From Candidatus Didemnitutus sp. (GTDB lineage Bacteria > Verrucomicrobiota > Verrucomicrobiia > Opitutales > Opitutaceae), in NCBI GenBank assembly GCA_030682505.1, contig JAUXOH010000005.1, positions 1 through 13,672 on the forward strand: a stretch of 13,672 bases of DNA. The letters are read 5' to 3'. The position numbers and the translations under genes are program-made. Shown in pieces: positions 1-7,323 of this stretch; positions within the stretch are counted from its first letter, which is position 1; the number at the start of each line of letters is the position of its first letter. Below the pieces are notes generated by a model, which saw nothing but the letters and a program-made list of their open reading frames with translations, was not told where the DNA came from and made no database searches.

Positions 1-219
1 ACCAGCACCGAGCAGCGCGCCGACCAGGAGGGCGGCAAGCTCGGCGTTTTGCCCCAGCCCGGCCGCCACGGCTCCCGCCTGACACAACAACGCCCCCGTA
101 ACGGCACCGAGCAAGGCGATGGTGGCCTTGAAAATCTTGTAACCGAAGAAGCAGTCGAGCAGCCCCCAAACGAGGGCGGCGACGGAAATCCAAGGATAGA
201 ACTCGGGCTCGAATTGCAC
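1..219 (-). CDS. Multi-pass membrane protein, DUF4203/TMEM198-like (partial, C-terminus outside window)
   Basis: The gene reads leftward off the window edge, so only about 73 N-terminal residues are seen. They start VQFEPEFYPWIS from a GTG at 219; an in-frame TTG at 231 would add LPPA. After about eight polar residues come a hydrophobic helix, a short FFGYKIFK turn, then two more Gly/Ala/Leu-rich stretches (ALLGAVTGALL and ALLVGALLGAG). The layout, a short N-terminus, an FFGY-(K/R)-(I/L)-F turn and glycine-rich helices, resembles DUF4203/TMEM198-type membrane proteins, whose biochemical role is not established. It begins 24-36 bases after the stop of the upstream transporter gene, so it may be on the same transcript. 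No Shine-Dalgarno site supports either start. The reading frame is clear, but the family call is a guess from a short piece. Confidence 0.55.
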   Translation of the reverse strand, partial: MQFEPEFYPWISVAALVWGLLDCFFGYKIFKATIALLGAVTGALLCQAGAVAAGLGQNAELAALLVGALLGAG

Positions 220-255
220 GGCGGGAGGCAAACGGCCCGCCGCCGGGGGCGCAAC

Positions 256-1800
256 TTAGTTTGCGAGGTAGAGCGGTGCGCCGGGCCCCATCGGAAGCCC
301 CAGGGTGATCCAGCCGATCAGCACGATGGTCCACACGATCATGAAGGCGATCGAGTAGGGCAGCATGGTCGCGATGAGCGTGCCGATGCCGGCCTTTGGA
401 TCGTATTTGTGAATGAAGGTCAGGATGAGCGGGAAGTAGCTCATCAGCGGCGTGATGATGTTCGTCACACTGTCGCCGACGCGAAATGCGCCCTGCACCA
501 ACTCCGGCGAATAGCCGAGGATCATGAACATGGGGACGAATACCGGCGCGAGCAGCGCCCACTTGGCCGACGCGCTCGAAATCAGAATGTTCACGATGCT
601 GGCAAAGATCAGCACGGCGATCATTAGCAGAATCGGCATGTCTTGCAGACCGAGTTTCTGAATGAAACCCGCGCCGCTCACGGCGGTGATGATGCCGAGA
701 TTCGTCCAGTTGAAATACGAGATGAACTGCGCCGCGAAGAACGCCAACACGATGAACGACGCCATTGAGCGCATCGTCTTCGCCATGCCGTCCGCGATGC
801 TATGATCGCTCTTGATCGTGCCTGCGGCGACACCGTAGGCGATGCCCGGCAGCAAGCCGTAGAGGAAGATAAACGTCACTAACCCGCGCATGAAGATCGA
901 GTCCTTGAAGTCCGGTCGCGTCGGATCGATCAGAAAACCGTCCTTCGGCAACACGCCCCACAACACGACGGCGGTCAACGCGACGGTGATCGCGGTGGCC
1001 GCCCACAGACCGCGTTTTTCCGCCGCGGAGAGAGGTTTCAATTCTTCGCGCGGGGCGTCGCCTCGGTAGTCACCGAGACGCGGCGCGACGATTTTTTCTG
1101 TCACCCACGTGCCGGCCGCCGTGATGACGAACGCCGACACGACCATGAAATAGTAATTCGCGGTCGCCGCCACCTTGTAGCCGGGATCGACGATGTGGGC
1201 GGCGGCCTCGGTCAGACCGGCGAGCAGCACATCGACGGAGCCGACCAGCAGGTTGGCGCTGTAACCGCCGGAGACGCCGGCAAAGGCCGCGGCGAGACCG
1301 AGCAGCGGGTGGCGACCGAGCGCGTGATAGAGCGCGGCGGCGAGCGGCGTGAGCAACACGTAGCCGACTTCACTGCCGGCGTTGGACATCACCGCAGCGA
1401 AAATCACCATCGGCGTGATCAACTTGCGCGGCGACGCGAGTACCACGAGACGCAGCATCGCGCCCATCAGACCGGAGTATTCCGCGATGCCGATCCCGAG
1501 CAGGCACATCAGGGAGATGCCCAGCGGTGGGTAGGCGAGGAAGTTGCGCGTCGCCTCCAAGATCATGCGGTGCAGGCCCTCGATCGAGAACAGGTTGATG
1601 ACCGTGACGACCTTCTGCGTCGCCGGATTTGTCACCGAGACACCAACGGCATGCAGCAAGCCGGACAGCACCACAACGACGACGGCGAGGAGGGCGAAGA
1701 GCGTGGCGGGATTAGGCAGCGCATTGCCGGCGCGTTCGACTCCGTCGAGGAAACGTTGTAGCGTGAGGCTGCGCGCAGGAGTGGCGGTGGGGGAACTCAT
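256..1800 (-). CDS. AbgT family transporter (second of a tandem pair)
   Basis: A 514-residue inner-membrane transporter of the AbgT family (AbgT, MtrF, YdaH). Known members import p-aminobenzoyl-glutamate or export sulfonamides and other antifolates. Full family length is present with many hydrophobic segments. Family blocks include GRHPLLGLAAAFAGVSGGYSAN (162-183), FNWTNLG (363-369), SASAKWALLAP (409-419), GYSPELVQGAFRVGDS (429-444) and TNIITPLMSYFPLI (446-459). The residues recalled as functionally important in MtrF (D193, S417, W420, P438, R446, D449, P457) match D190, S411, W414, P432, R440, D443 and P451 here. The start is ATG, 18 bases after the stop of its paralogue and without a Shine-Dalgarno site, which points to co-transcription. 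By hand count it is 59% identical to that paralogue over residues 11-290. Family assignment is near certain; substrate and direction are unknown. Confidence 0.95.
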   Translation of the reverse strand: MSSPTATPARSLTLQRFLDGVERAGNALPNPATLFALLAVVVVVLSGLLHAVGVSVTNPATQKVVTVINLFSIEGLHRMILEATRNFLAYPPLGISLMCLLGIGIAEYSGLMGAMLRLVVLASPRKLITPMVIFAAVMSNAGSEVGYVLLTPLAAALYHALGRHPLLGLAAAFAGVSGGYSANLLVGSVDVLLAGLTEAAAHIVDPGYKVAATANYYFMVVSAFVITAAGTWVTEKIVAPRLGDYRGDAPREELKPLSAAEKRGLWAATAITVALTAVVLWGVLPKDGFLIDPTRPDFKDSIFMRGLVTFIFLYGLLPGIAYGVAAGTIKSDHSIADGMAKTMRSMASFIVLAFFAAQFISYFNWTNLGIITAVSGAGFIQKLGLQDMPILLMIAVLIFASIVNILISSASAKWALLAPVFVPMFMILGYSPELVQGAFRVGDSVTNIITPLMSYFPLILTFIHKYDPKAGIGTLIATMLPYSIAFMIVWTIVLIGWITLGLPMGPGAPLYLAN

Positions 1801-1818
1801 GGAGGGGCGACGAAGAGA

Positions 1819-3381
1819 TTATTGAGCGAGAAACAGCGGCGCGCCGGGCCCCATCGGGATCCCGAGCCAGATCCAGACCACGAGCATCAGGGTCCACGAA
1901 ATCATGAAGGCGATCGAGTAGGGCATCATCGTGGCGATCATCGTACCGATGCCGGTGTTGGGCACATAGCGTGCGGCGAACGTCAGAATGAGCGGGAAGT
2001 AATTCATCAGCGGCGTGATGATGTTGGTGCAGCTGTCGCCCACGCGATACGCGCCCTGCACGAGTTCGGGCGAGTAGCCGAGGAGCATGAACATCGGCAC
2101 GAAGATCGGGGCGAGCAGGGCCCACTTGGCCGAGGCGCTGCCAATCACGAGGTTCACCACGCCGGTGAAGAAGACCAGCGACACCATCAGGAGGATGGGG
2201 CTGTCCTGCAGGTTGAGGGATTTGATTAGCCCGGCCCCCTTGACCGCCATGACTGTGCCGAGGTTGGTCCAGTTGAAATAGGCGAGGAACTGCGCCGCGA
2301 AGAACGCCATCACGATGTAGGCGGCCATCGTTGCGATCGATTGGTCCATGCCGCGAACGACATCGTTGTCATTCTTCACCGTGCGCGCGCCGATGCCGTA
2401 TGCCAGACCGGAGACCAAGCCGTAGAGGAAAATGAAAAATATCATCCCCCGCATCAGGAAGGAGTTAAGCAGGCGTTCGCCCAGCAAGGTGCGCGGGCGG
2501 GCCGCATCGGTGAGGAAACCCGCTTCGGGCAGCACGCCCCAGAGGATGATCGCGGTGAGGCCGAGGGTCGCGGCGATCGACATCCAGAGCCCGCGCTTTT
2601 CCAGGGCGCTCAGCGGCACGATCGGTTCCCGCGGGGCATCGCCGGTGTAGGCGCCGAGGCGCGGTTCGACGATCCGCTCCGTCACCAAAGTTCCCACCAC
2701 GGTGACCAACACGGTGGCCGCGATGAGGAAGAACCAATTGGCGGTGGGCTGCACGACGATGCTCGGTTTGACCACGACCGCGGCGGCTTGGGTGAGGCCA
2801 GCCAGCAGCACGTCGATTGTTCCGAGCACGAGATTGGCGCTAAACCCACCCGAAACGCCCGCGAAGGCTGCCGCGAGACCGGCCAAGGGATGGCGCCCCG
2901 CAGCATGGAAGATGGCGGCGCCGAGGGGAATGAAGAGCACGTAACCCACGTCAGCGCCCGAATGGGACAGGATGCCGCCGAAGATGACAATGGAGGTAAG
3001 CCAGCGTTTTGGCGAGGTGAGCACGATCAGACGCAGGGCGGCGGTGATCAGGCCGGTGCGTTCCGCTACGGCGATGCCGACCAAGCAGGCCAGGACGGTG
3101 CCGAGCGGCGGAAAGCCAACGAAGTTGGGCACGACGTTGGTGATCATGCGTTGCAGGCCCTCAATCGAGAGCAGGTTGATCACGGCGATCGTCTGGCCGG
3201 TGGCAGGATGCACCACCTGCACCCCCATCCGGCTGAAGACCCACGAACAGAGCACGACAACACCCGCCAGCAGGGCAAAGAGCGTTGAGGGATTGGGCAG
3301 GGTGTTACCAACGCGCTCGATAACCGACAGGAACCGCTGAAACAGGGTGCGGTTCCCGGTGAGGGAAGGGGCGAGACTCAT
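1819..3381 (-). CDS. AbgT family transporter (first of a tandem pair)
   Basis: A 520-residue AbgT-family inner-membrane transporter. I chose the ATG at 3381 over the in-frame ATG at 3393 because it gives the same 17-residue lead-in to the QRF motif as the downstream paralogue (MSLAPSLTGNRTLFQRF here). Numbered from there, S417, W420, P438, R446, D449 and P457 fall at the same positions as the key MtrF residues, and D190 matches MtrF D193. The family blocks GRHPLAGLAAAFAGVSGGFSAN, FNWTNLG, SASAKWALLAP and ITPLMNYFPLI are all present. Compared with its paralogue it carries a six-residue insertion near residue 300 (the RTLLGERLLN region), just before a membrane segment. Expected role: transport of p-aminobenzoyl-glutamate or of folate-pathway inhibitors. 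The substrate cannot be read from the sequence. Confidence 0.95.
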   Translation of the reverse strand: MSLAPSLTGNRTLFQRFLSVIERVGNTLPNPSTLFALLAGVVVLCSWVFSRMGVQVVHPATGQTIAVINLLSIEGLQRMITNVVPNFVGFPPLGTVLACLVGIAVAERTGLITAALRLIVLTSPKRWLTSIVIFGGILSHSGADVGYVLFIPLGAAIFHAAGRHPLAGLAAAFAGVSGGFSANLVLGTIDVLLAGLTQAAAVVVKPSIVVQPTANWFFLIAATVLVTVVGTLVTERIVEPRLGAYTGDAPREPIVPLSALEKRGLWMSIAATLGLTAIILWGVLPEAGFLTDAARPRTLLGERLLNSFLMRGMIFFIFLYGLVSGLAYGIGARTVKNDNDVVRGMDQSIATMAAYIVMAFFAAQFLAYFNWTNLGTVMAVKGAGLIKSLNLQDSPILLMVSLVFFTGVVNLVIGSASAKWALLAPIFVPMFMLLGYSPELVQGAYRVGDSCTNIITPLMNYFPLILTFAARYVPNTGIGTMIATMMPYSIAFMISWTLMLVVWIWLGIPMGPGAPLFLAQ

Positions 3382-3439
3382 GCGCCGATGCAAACGCCAC
3401 CATCAACGGCGTCAATTCCAGCCGAGCGCGAGGCGCCAA

Positions 3440-3712
3440 TTAAAACATCACGACCGCTTTGGCGCTTTCGAGCACAATCCAAGCGGCCGCAAAGGCCGTG
3501 GCCCACATCAGCACCGCTTTTGCTGCGCGACGCCGGCGCAAGCTGCGCTCATAAGTGTCCACGGAGTGGGTGCGATAGCCCGTGGATTCCAAGAAGCTCG
3601 CCAACTGGGCCCGACGTGTCTTCGTTGTCTTCAATCGCCGATCCAGCCGCCGTCCCGGGAGGGACAGCAGACTGGAGAGCAATTTTTGCAAGCGGTGGCG
3701 CACGAGTAACAC
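3440..3712 (-). CDS. Small single-pass membrane protein, unrecognised
   Basis: An 90-residue reading frame starting at GTG 3712, with a second GTG at 3703 also possible. The first 65 residues are strongly basic (for example GRRLDRRLKTTKTRRAQ and ERSLRRRRAAK). A single hydrophobic helix follows at about 68-82 (LMWATAFAAAWIVLES) and the protein ends shortly after. By the positive-inside rule the basic N-terminal part would lie in the cytoplasm. It precedes the AbgT pair on the same strand, 58 bases upstream of the first transporter, and diverges from lysA. I do not recognise a family. Two plus-strand frames overlap it, but their products are low-complexity and lack any domain, while this one has a plausible soluble-plus-anchor layout. 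It also fills an otherwise empty 400-base gap. Confidence 0.55.
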   Translation of the reverse strand: MLLVRHRLQKLLSSLLSLPGRRLDRRLKTTKTRRAQLASFLESTGYRTHSVDTYERSLRRRRAAKAVLMWATAFAAAWIVLESAKAVVMF

Positions 3713-3781
3713 CGTTTAAAAGATAGCACTTCCGTTCAAGGGCATTCTCAGTATTTCGGATCATTTCACCGCAACTTTACC
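3713..3781. promoter_or_regulatory. Divergent intergenic region between small membrane ORF and lysA
   Basis: This 69-base stretch must hold the promoter of the plus-strand lysA operon and probably that of the minus-strand ORF. It is clearly more AT-rich than its surroundings (around 3716-3730 and 3745-3780). On the minus strand TGCTATCTT resembles an extended -10 element about 15 bases before the GTG, but no good -35 lies at the right distance. I see no confident sigma-70 pair for lysA. It is too short for a lysine riboswitch. The regulatory role rests on position and composition only. Confidence 0.35.
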
Positions 3782-5089
3782 ATGCATCACTTTTCATACG
3801 TCGGAAATAAGCTCCACTGCGAGGGCGTCGACCTCGCGGCCGTCGCCGCGCTCCACGGCACGCCCACCTATGTCTACAGCACGCAGACCATTGCGGACAA
3901 CTACCACCGGCTCGCCGCCAGCCTTGGAGGGCTCGACCTGCGCATTTGCTACGCCTGCAAAGCCAACTCCAATCTCGCGGTGCTGCGGCACTTCGCGAAT
4001 CTCGGCGCCGCCTTTGACCTCGTGAGCAGCGGCGAACTCCGCCGCGTGGCTGCGGCCGGCGGCCGGACGCAGGACAGCGTCTTTGCCGGCGTGGGCAAAT
4101 CCGAGGCCGAAATCCGCGTCGCCCTCGAGGCCGGCGTCTACGGATTCCACGTCGAGAGCGAACCGGAGCTGGAACGGATCAATTACGTGGCCGGCCAGCT
4201 CGGCCTGAAGGCGCCCATTGCCATCCGGATCAACCCCGACGTCGACGCCAAGACCCACGCCAAGATCACGACGGGCAAAAGCGAGAACAAGTTCGGTATC
4301 CCGCTCAAGTTTGCGGCCGAGGCATACGCCGCCGCGGCGAAGTTTCCGCACCTCGAAATCCGCGGCGTGCAGATGCACATCGGCTCCCAGCTCACAACGG
4401 TCGGCCCGTTCGTCGAGGCCGTCAAAAAGGTGCTGCCCTTCGTCCTCGAACTGAAGAAGACCTACGGCATCCGCTATTTCAGCGTCGGTGGCGGCATCGG
4501 CATCGTCTATCCGGACGCCCTCGCCAGCGGGGCGCAGGCCTGGTGGGATGCGAAGCCTGAAGGCGAACGTCCCCTCACCCCCGAGGTTTATGGCGCCGCC
4601 CTGCTGCCGTTGCTGGCGCCGCTCGGTCTCAAGATTCTCCTCGAGCCGGGACGTTTTCTGGTCGGCAACGCCGGGGTGCTCGTCTCGCGAGTCGAGTTCC
4701 TCAAACGCGGCCACGGCAAGAGCTTCCTCATTCTCGATGCGGCGATGAATGATCTTGTGCGGCCCGCGATGTATGAGGCACATCACGAGATTGTGCCGTT
4801 GTTCCGTGATTCCACCCGCGCCGCGCTCACGGCGGATATCGTCGGTCCGATCTGCGAAAGCGGAGACTGCTTCGCGAAGGACCGCACGCTGCAAGAAGTC
4901 GGCGAGGGTGAACGGGTGGCGTTCATGAGCTCCGGCGCCTACGGTTACACCATGGCCAGCCGCTACAACACCCGCGGGATGCCCGCGGAGGTGCTCGTGT
5001 CGGGCAACCGATTCGAGCTGGTCAACACCCGCGAGTCATTTGAGAGTATGGTGGCCGGAGAAAAAATTCCCGGCTTCCTCAAGAGTTAA
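3782..5089 (+). CDS. lysA: Diaminopimelate decarboxylase
   Basis: Converts meso-2,6-diaminopimelate to L-lysine and CO2, the last step of lysine synthesis, in the cytoplasm; it is a PLP enzyme of the alanine-racemase fold. The protein is 435 residues, normal for the family. The PLP lysine is K60 in YACKANSN. H199 lies in MHIGSQ, the phosphate-binding glycine loop is GGGIG at 236-240, and EPGR (288-291) binds substrate and cofactor. C358 in the CESGD motif (358-362) is the cysteine contributed across the dimer, and AYGYTMASRYN (386-396) is the C-terminal signature. The TIM-barrel and beta-barrel domains are both complete. The ATG at 3782 leaves the usual short N-terminal strand; there is no Shine-Dalgarno site. 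It is first in a likely operon, with gpsA 14-32 bases downstream. Confidence 0.97.
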   Translation: MHHFSYVGNKLHCEGVDLAAVAALHGTPTYVYSTQTIADNYHRLAASLGGLDLRICYACKANSNLAVLRHFANLGAAFDLVSSGELRRVAAAGGRTQDSVFAGVGKSEAEIRVALEAGVYGFHVESEPELERINYVAGQLGLKAPIAIRINPDVDAKTHAKITTGKSENKFGIPLKFAAEAYAAAAKFPHLEIRGVQMHIGSQLTTVGPFVEAVKKVLPFVLELKKTYGIRYFSVGGGIGIVYPDALASGAQAWWDAKPEGERPLTPEVYGAALLPLLAPLGLKILLEPGRFLVGNAGVLVSRVEFLKRGHGKSFLILDAAMNDLVRPAMYEAHHEIVPLFRDSTRAALTADIVGPICESGDCFAKDRTLQEVGEGERVAFMSSGAYGYTMASRYNTRGMPAEVLVSGNRFELVNTRESFESMVAGEKIPGFLKS

Positions 5090-5103
5090 CCCCCTCCTTT
5101 CCC

Positions 5104-6147
5104 TTGGCTGAAGAGCAACCTGTGCGATTTGCCATTATCGGCGCCGGCGCCTGGGGCACCGCTGTGGCGGCCCATCTCGCGCGTCGCGGGCAGCCTGCCA
5201 CCTTGGTCGCCCGCAGGTCGGAACACGCCGTCGCGATGCAACTGGCTCGCGAAAACCGCGATTATCTCGCCGGCATCAAGTTGCCGGAAACCCTCGTGGT
5301 GACCTCGGATCTCCGGGCGGCCTTGCTGGAGGCCGATGTGTGCTTGATCGCCAGTCCCTCCCACGCCTTGCGGGCGTGGTGTGAGCAGATCCGGAGCGCG
5401 TTGGTCAAACCCGACCAGTTGCGCCTCTTGATCAGTTTGGTGAAGGGATTGGAAATCGGCACTCACCTCCGACCGAGCGAAGTCATGGCGGAGGTCATGC
5501 CCGGGGTGAACGTCGGGACCCTGACCGGTCCGACCAACGCCGCGGAAGTCGCGCGCGAGATGCCGGCCGCGATGGTTCTCGCGGTAGCCCAATCCGATCC
5601 TTTCGTCGCCCGCGTCCAAACCGCGCTCAGCGGTTCCACGCTGCGCATCTACACCAGCGACGATCTCATCGGGGCCGAATTCGGCGCCTGCCTGAAAAAC
5701 ATCTACGCCATCGCGGCGGGGTTGTGTGACGGCCTGAAGCTCGGCGACAACGCCAAAGCCGCCCTGCTCACCCGTTCGCTCACGGAGATGGTGCGGGTGG
5801 GTGAAGCCTTGGGGGCCAAGAAAGATGCCTTCTATGGCTTGAGCGGATTTGGTGATTTGGTCGCGACCTGTCACGGAACTTGGAGCCGCAATCGCCAGTT
5901 CGGCCAACAGATTGGCGAGGGCAAATTGGTGGGCGAGCTCATGGCGGGTCGAAGAACCGTCGTCGAAGGCTATCGTTCGACGGATGCGTTTCACGGTCTC
6001 TGTCATGCCGAAAACATCACCGCGCCGATCATGAAAGAAGTGCATGCTATTCTTTACGCCGACAAGAAGCCCGCGGATGCGCTGCATGCACTCATGACGC
6101 GCGAATTGAAGAAAGAAACGCATGCGCCGTTTCCGCCGGCCCGCTGA
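5104..6147 (+). CDS. gpsA: NAD(P)-dependent glycerol-3-phosphate dehydrogenase
   Basis: Reduces dihydroxyacetone phosphate to sn-glycerol-3-phosphate, the backbone for phospholipid synthesis; a cytoplasmic enzyme. Numbered from the TTG at 5104 it has 347 residues. The Rossmann nucleotide site is IIGAGAWGTAVA (11-22). Then come SLVKGLE (111-117) with K114, TGPTNAAEVA (141-150), ACLKNIYAIAAG (195-206) with catalytic lysine K198, and the substrate-binding SRNR at 261-264 inside GFGDLVATC...SRNRQFG. VEGYRSTDAFHGL closes the family pattern. The start is uncertain: GTG at 5122 would give MRFAIIGAGAWG, which is closer to typical GpsA N-termini and has a weak purine run (gaagag) in front. It follows lysA by 14 or 32 bases and precedes glycerate kinase by 12, so co-transcription is likely. 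Confidence 0.96.
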   Translation: MAEEQPVRFAIIGAGAWGTAVAAHLARRGQPATLVARRSEHAVAMQLARENRDYLAGIKLPETLVVTSDLRAALLEADVCLIASPSHALRAWCEQIRSALVKPDQLRLLISLVKGLEIGTHLRPSEVMAEVMPGVNVGTLTGPTNAAEVAREMPAAMVLAVAQSDPFVARVQTALSGSTLRIYTSDDLIGAEFGACLKNIYAIAAGLCDGLKLGDNAKAALLTRSLTEMVRVGEALGAKKDAFYGLSGFGDLVATCHGTWSRNRQFGQQIGEGKLVGELMAGRRTVVEGYRSTDAFHGLCHAENITAPIMKEVHAILYADKKPADALHALMTRELKKETHAPFPPAR

Positions 6148-6159
6148 CGCGCGATCGCC

Positions 6160-7317
6160 ATGCGCGTCCTGATTGCCTTCGACAAGTTCAAAGACGCGCT
6201 CGGCGCGTTGCCGGCCTGTGCGGTCGCCGCGGAAGCCCTGCGGGCGCATCATCCGGATGCCCAACTTGACCTTTGCCCGCTCGCTGACGGGGGCGAAGGG
6301 TTTGCGGAAATCCTCACGCGCCGTGCCGGGGGCGAGTTGCGGGAGGCGAGCGTTACCGGTCCGCGCGGGGCAACCATCACCGCCAGGTTTGGACTCGTTC
6401 CGCTGAGCAAACTTCCCGCGAGGGCGGGCGCATTACTCGGCTTGGCTGGGGCCGGAGAGGGCAAAGTGGCGGTGATCGAAATGGCCGCGGCAAGTGGACT
6501 CGCGTTGCTGTCGGCCGAGCAGCGGGACCCCTGGCATACGACTTCCCGTGGAACGGGCGAATTGATCCGCGCGGCCGCGGCGGAAGGCGTGGCGGCGATC
6601 ATTTTGGGCGTGGGCGGCAGCGCGACCCATGACGTGGGGCTCGGTGCGCTCACGGTGCTTGGGCTCGACTGTTTTTCCGCCGCCGGCGCGGTGATTGAAT
6701 CTCCGGTGCCGACAACTTGGGCCGCGGTGGCGAAGATGGGCGGGAAAATCCAACCGGGCCTGCCGCCGATTCTCATCGCGTGCGATGTGACCAATCCGCT
6801 CATGGGCACCTTCGGGGCTGCCTCGGTGTTCGCAGCGCAAAAAGGACTGAAGGCGGAAGATTTCACGCGGCTCGAATATATGACCGGTCGCATGGCCGCG
6901 CTGCTGTGCGCGCAAGCAGGAAACCCTTCGACGCTGTGGGAGGCCAAAGGTGCCGGTGCGGCGGGCGGCCTGGCGTTTGGCTTGATGTGCGCCACCCGTG
7001 CCAAGCTGGTGCCGGGATTTGAACTGGTGGCGGCGTGGTTGGAATTGGATCGCCGCATCGCCGAGACCGATTACGTCCTCACCGGCGAGGGAAGTTTTGA
7101 CGCGAGTTCACTCTCGGGCAAGGGCCCGGCGGGAGTTGCACAGCGCGCCTTGACGGCGGGGAAAAAAGTGCACGTCTTCGCCGGAGCTGCGTCCGCGCAA
7201 CTCGTCGGCGCCGGGGTGCACGTCATCAACCCGGCCGGCGAGACGCTGCCGATGGCCCTGGCGAATACCGCGGCGAATTTGCGCGCGGCGGTCGGCACGG
7301 TCTTTCCGCGGGCTTAG
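6160..7317 (+). CDS. glxK: Glycerate 2-kinase (GlxK/GarK type I family)
   Basis: Phosphorylates D-glycerate with ATP, giving 2-phosphoglycerate in the GarK/GlxK family and so feeding glycerate and glyoxylate carbon into lower glycolysis; cytoplasmic. The 385-residue length is normal for the family. Visible motifs are AFDKFKDAL (6-14), LADGGEGF (41-48), the signature GVGGSATHDVGLGAL (150-164, usually G-x-GGSAT-N-D-G-G), ACDVTNPL (207-214), GAGAAGGLAFG (264-274) and LTGEGSFDASSLSGKGP (307-323). His157 and Val159 replace the more common Asn and Gly in the GGSAT motif, a modest variation. The start ATG lies 12 bases after gpsA without a Shine-Dalgarno site. The stop is six bases from the stop of the convergent PLP gene, leaving no room for an intergenic terminator. 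Confidence 0.93.
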   Translation: MRVLIAFDKFKDALGALPACAVAAEALRAHHPDAQLDLCPLADGGEGFAEILTRRAGGELREASVTGPRGATITARFGLVPLSKLPARAGALLGLAGAGEGKVAVIEMAAASGLALLSAEQRDPWHTTSRGTGELIRAAAAEGVAAIILGVGGSATHDVGLGALTVLGLDCFSAAGAVIESPVPTTWAAVAKMGGKIQPGLPPILIACDVTNPLMGTFGAASVFAAQKGLKAEDFTRLEYMTGRMAALLCAQAGNPSTLWEAKGAGAAGGLAFGLMCATRAKLVPGFELVAAWLELDRRIAETDYVLTGEGSFDASSLSGKGPAGVAQRALTAGKKVHVFAGAASAQLVGAGVHVINPAGETLPMALANTAANLRAAVGTVFPRA

Positions 7318-7323
7318 GGGCGT

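Noticed and set aside
2341..3288. Long plus-strand open frame (about 315 codons) opposite the first AbgT gene
   Set aside because: The product is Gly/Asp/His/Arg-rich with no domain, and it lies fully antisense to a well-supported transporter. It is a by-product of strong third-position GC bias.
3713..3781. Lysine riboswitch upstream of lysA
   Set aside because: The gap is only 69 bases and lacks paired elements; an L-box needs about 170-200 bases.
3794..4894. 366-codon minus-strand frame opposite lysA
   Set aside because: Antisense to lysA, low-complexity product, no domain.
5086..6264. 392-codon minus-strand frame opposite gpsA
   Set aside because: Antisense to gpsA, whose motifs are all intact; no recognisable domain.
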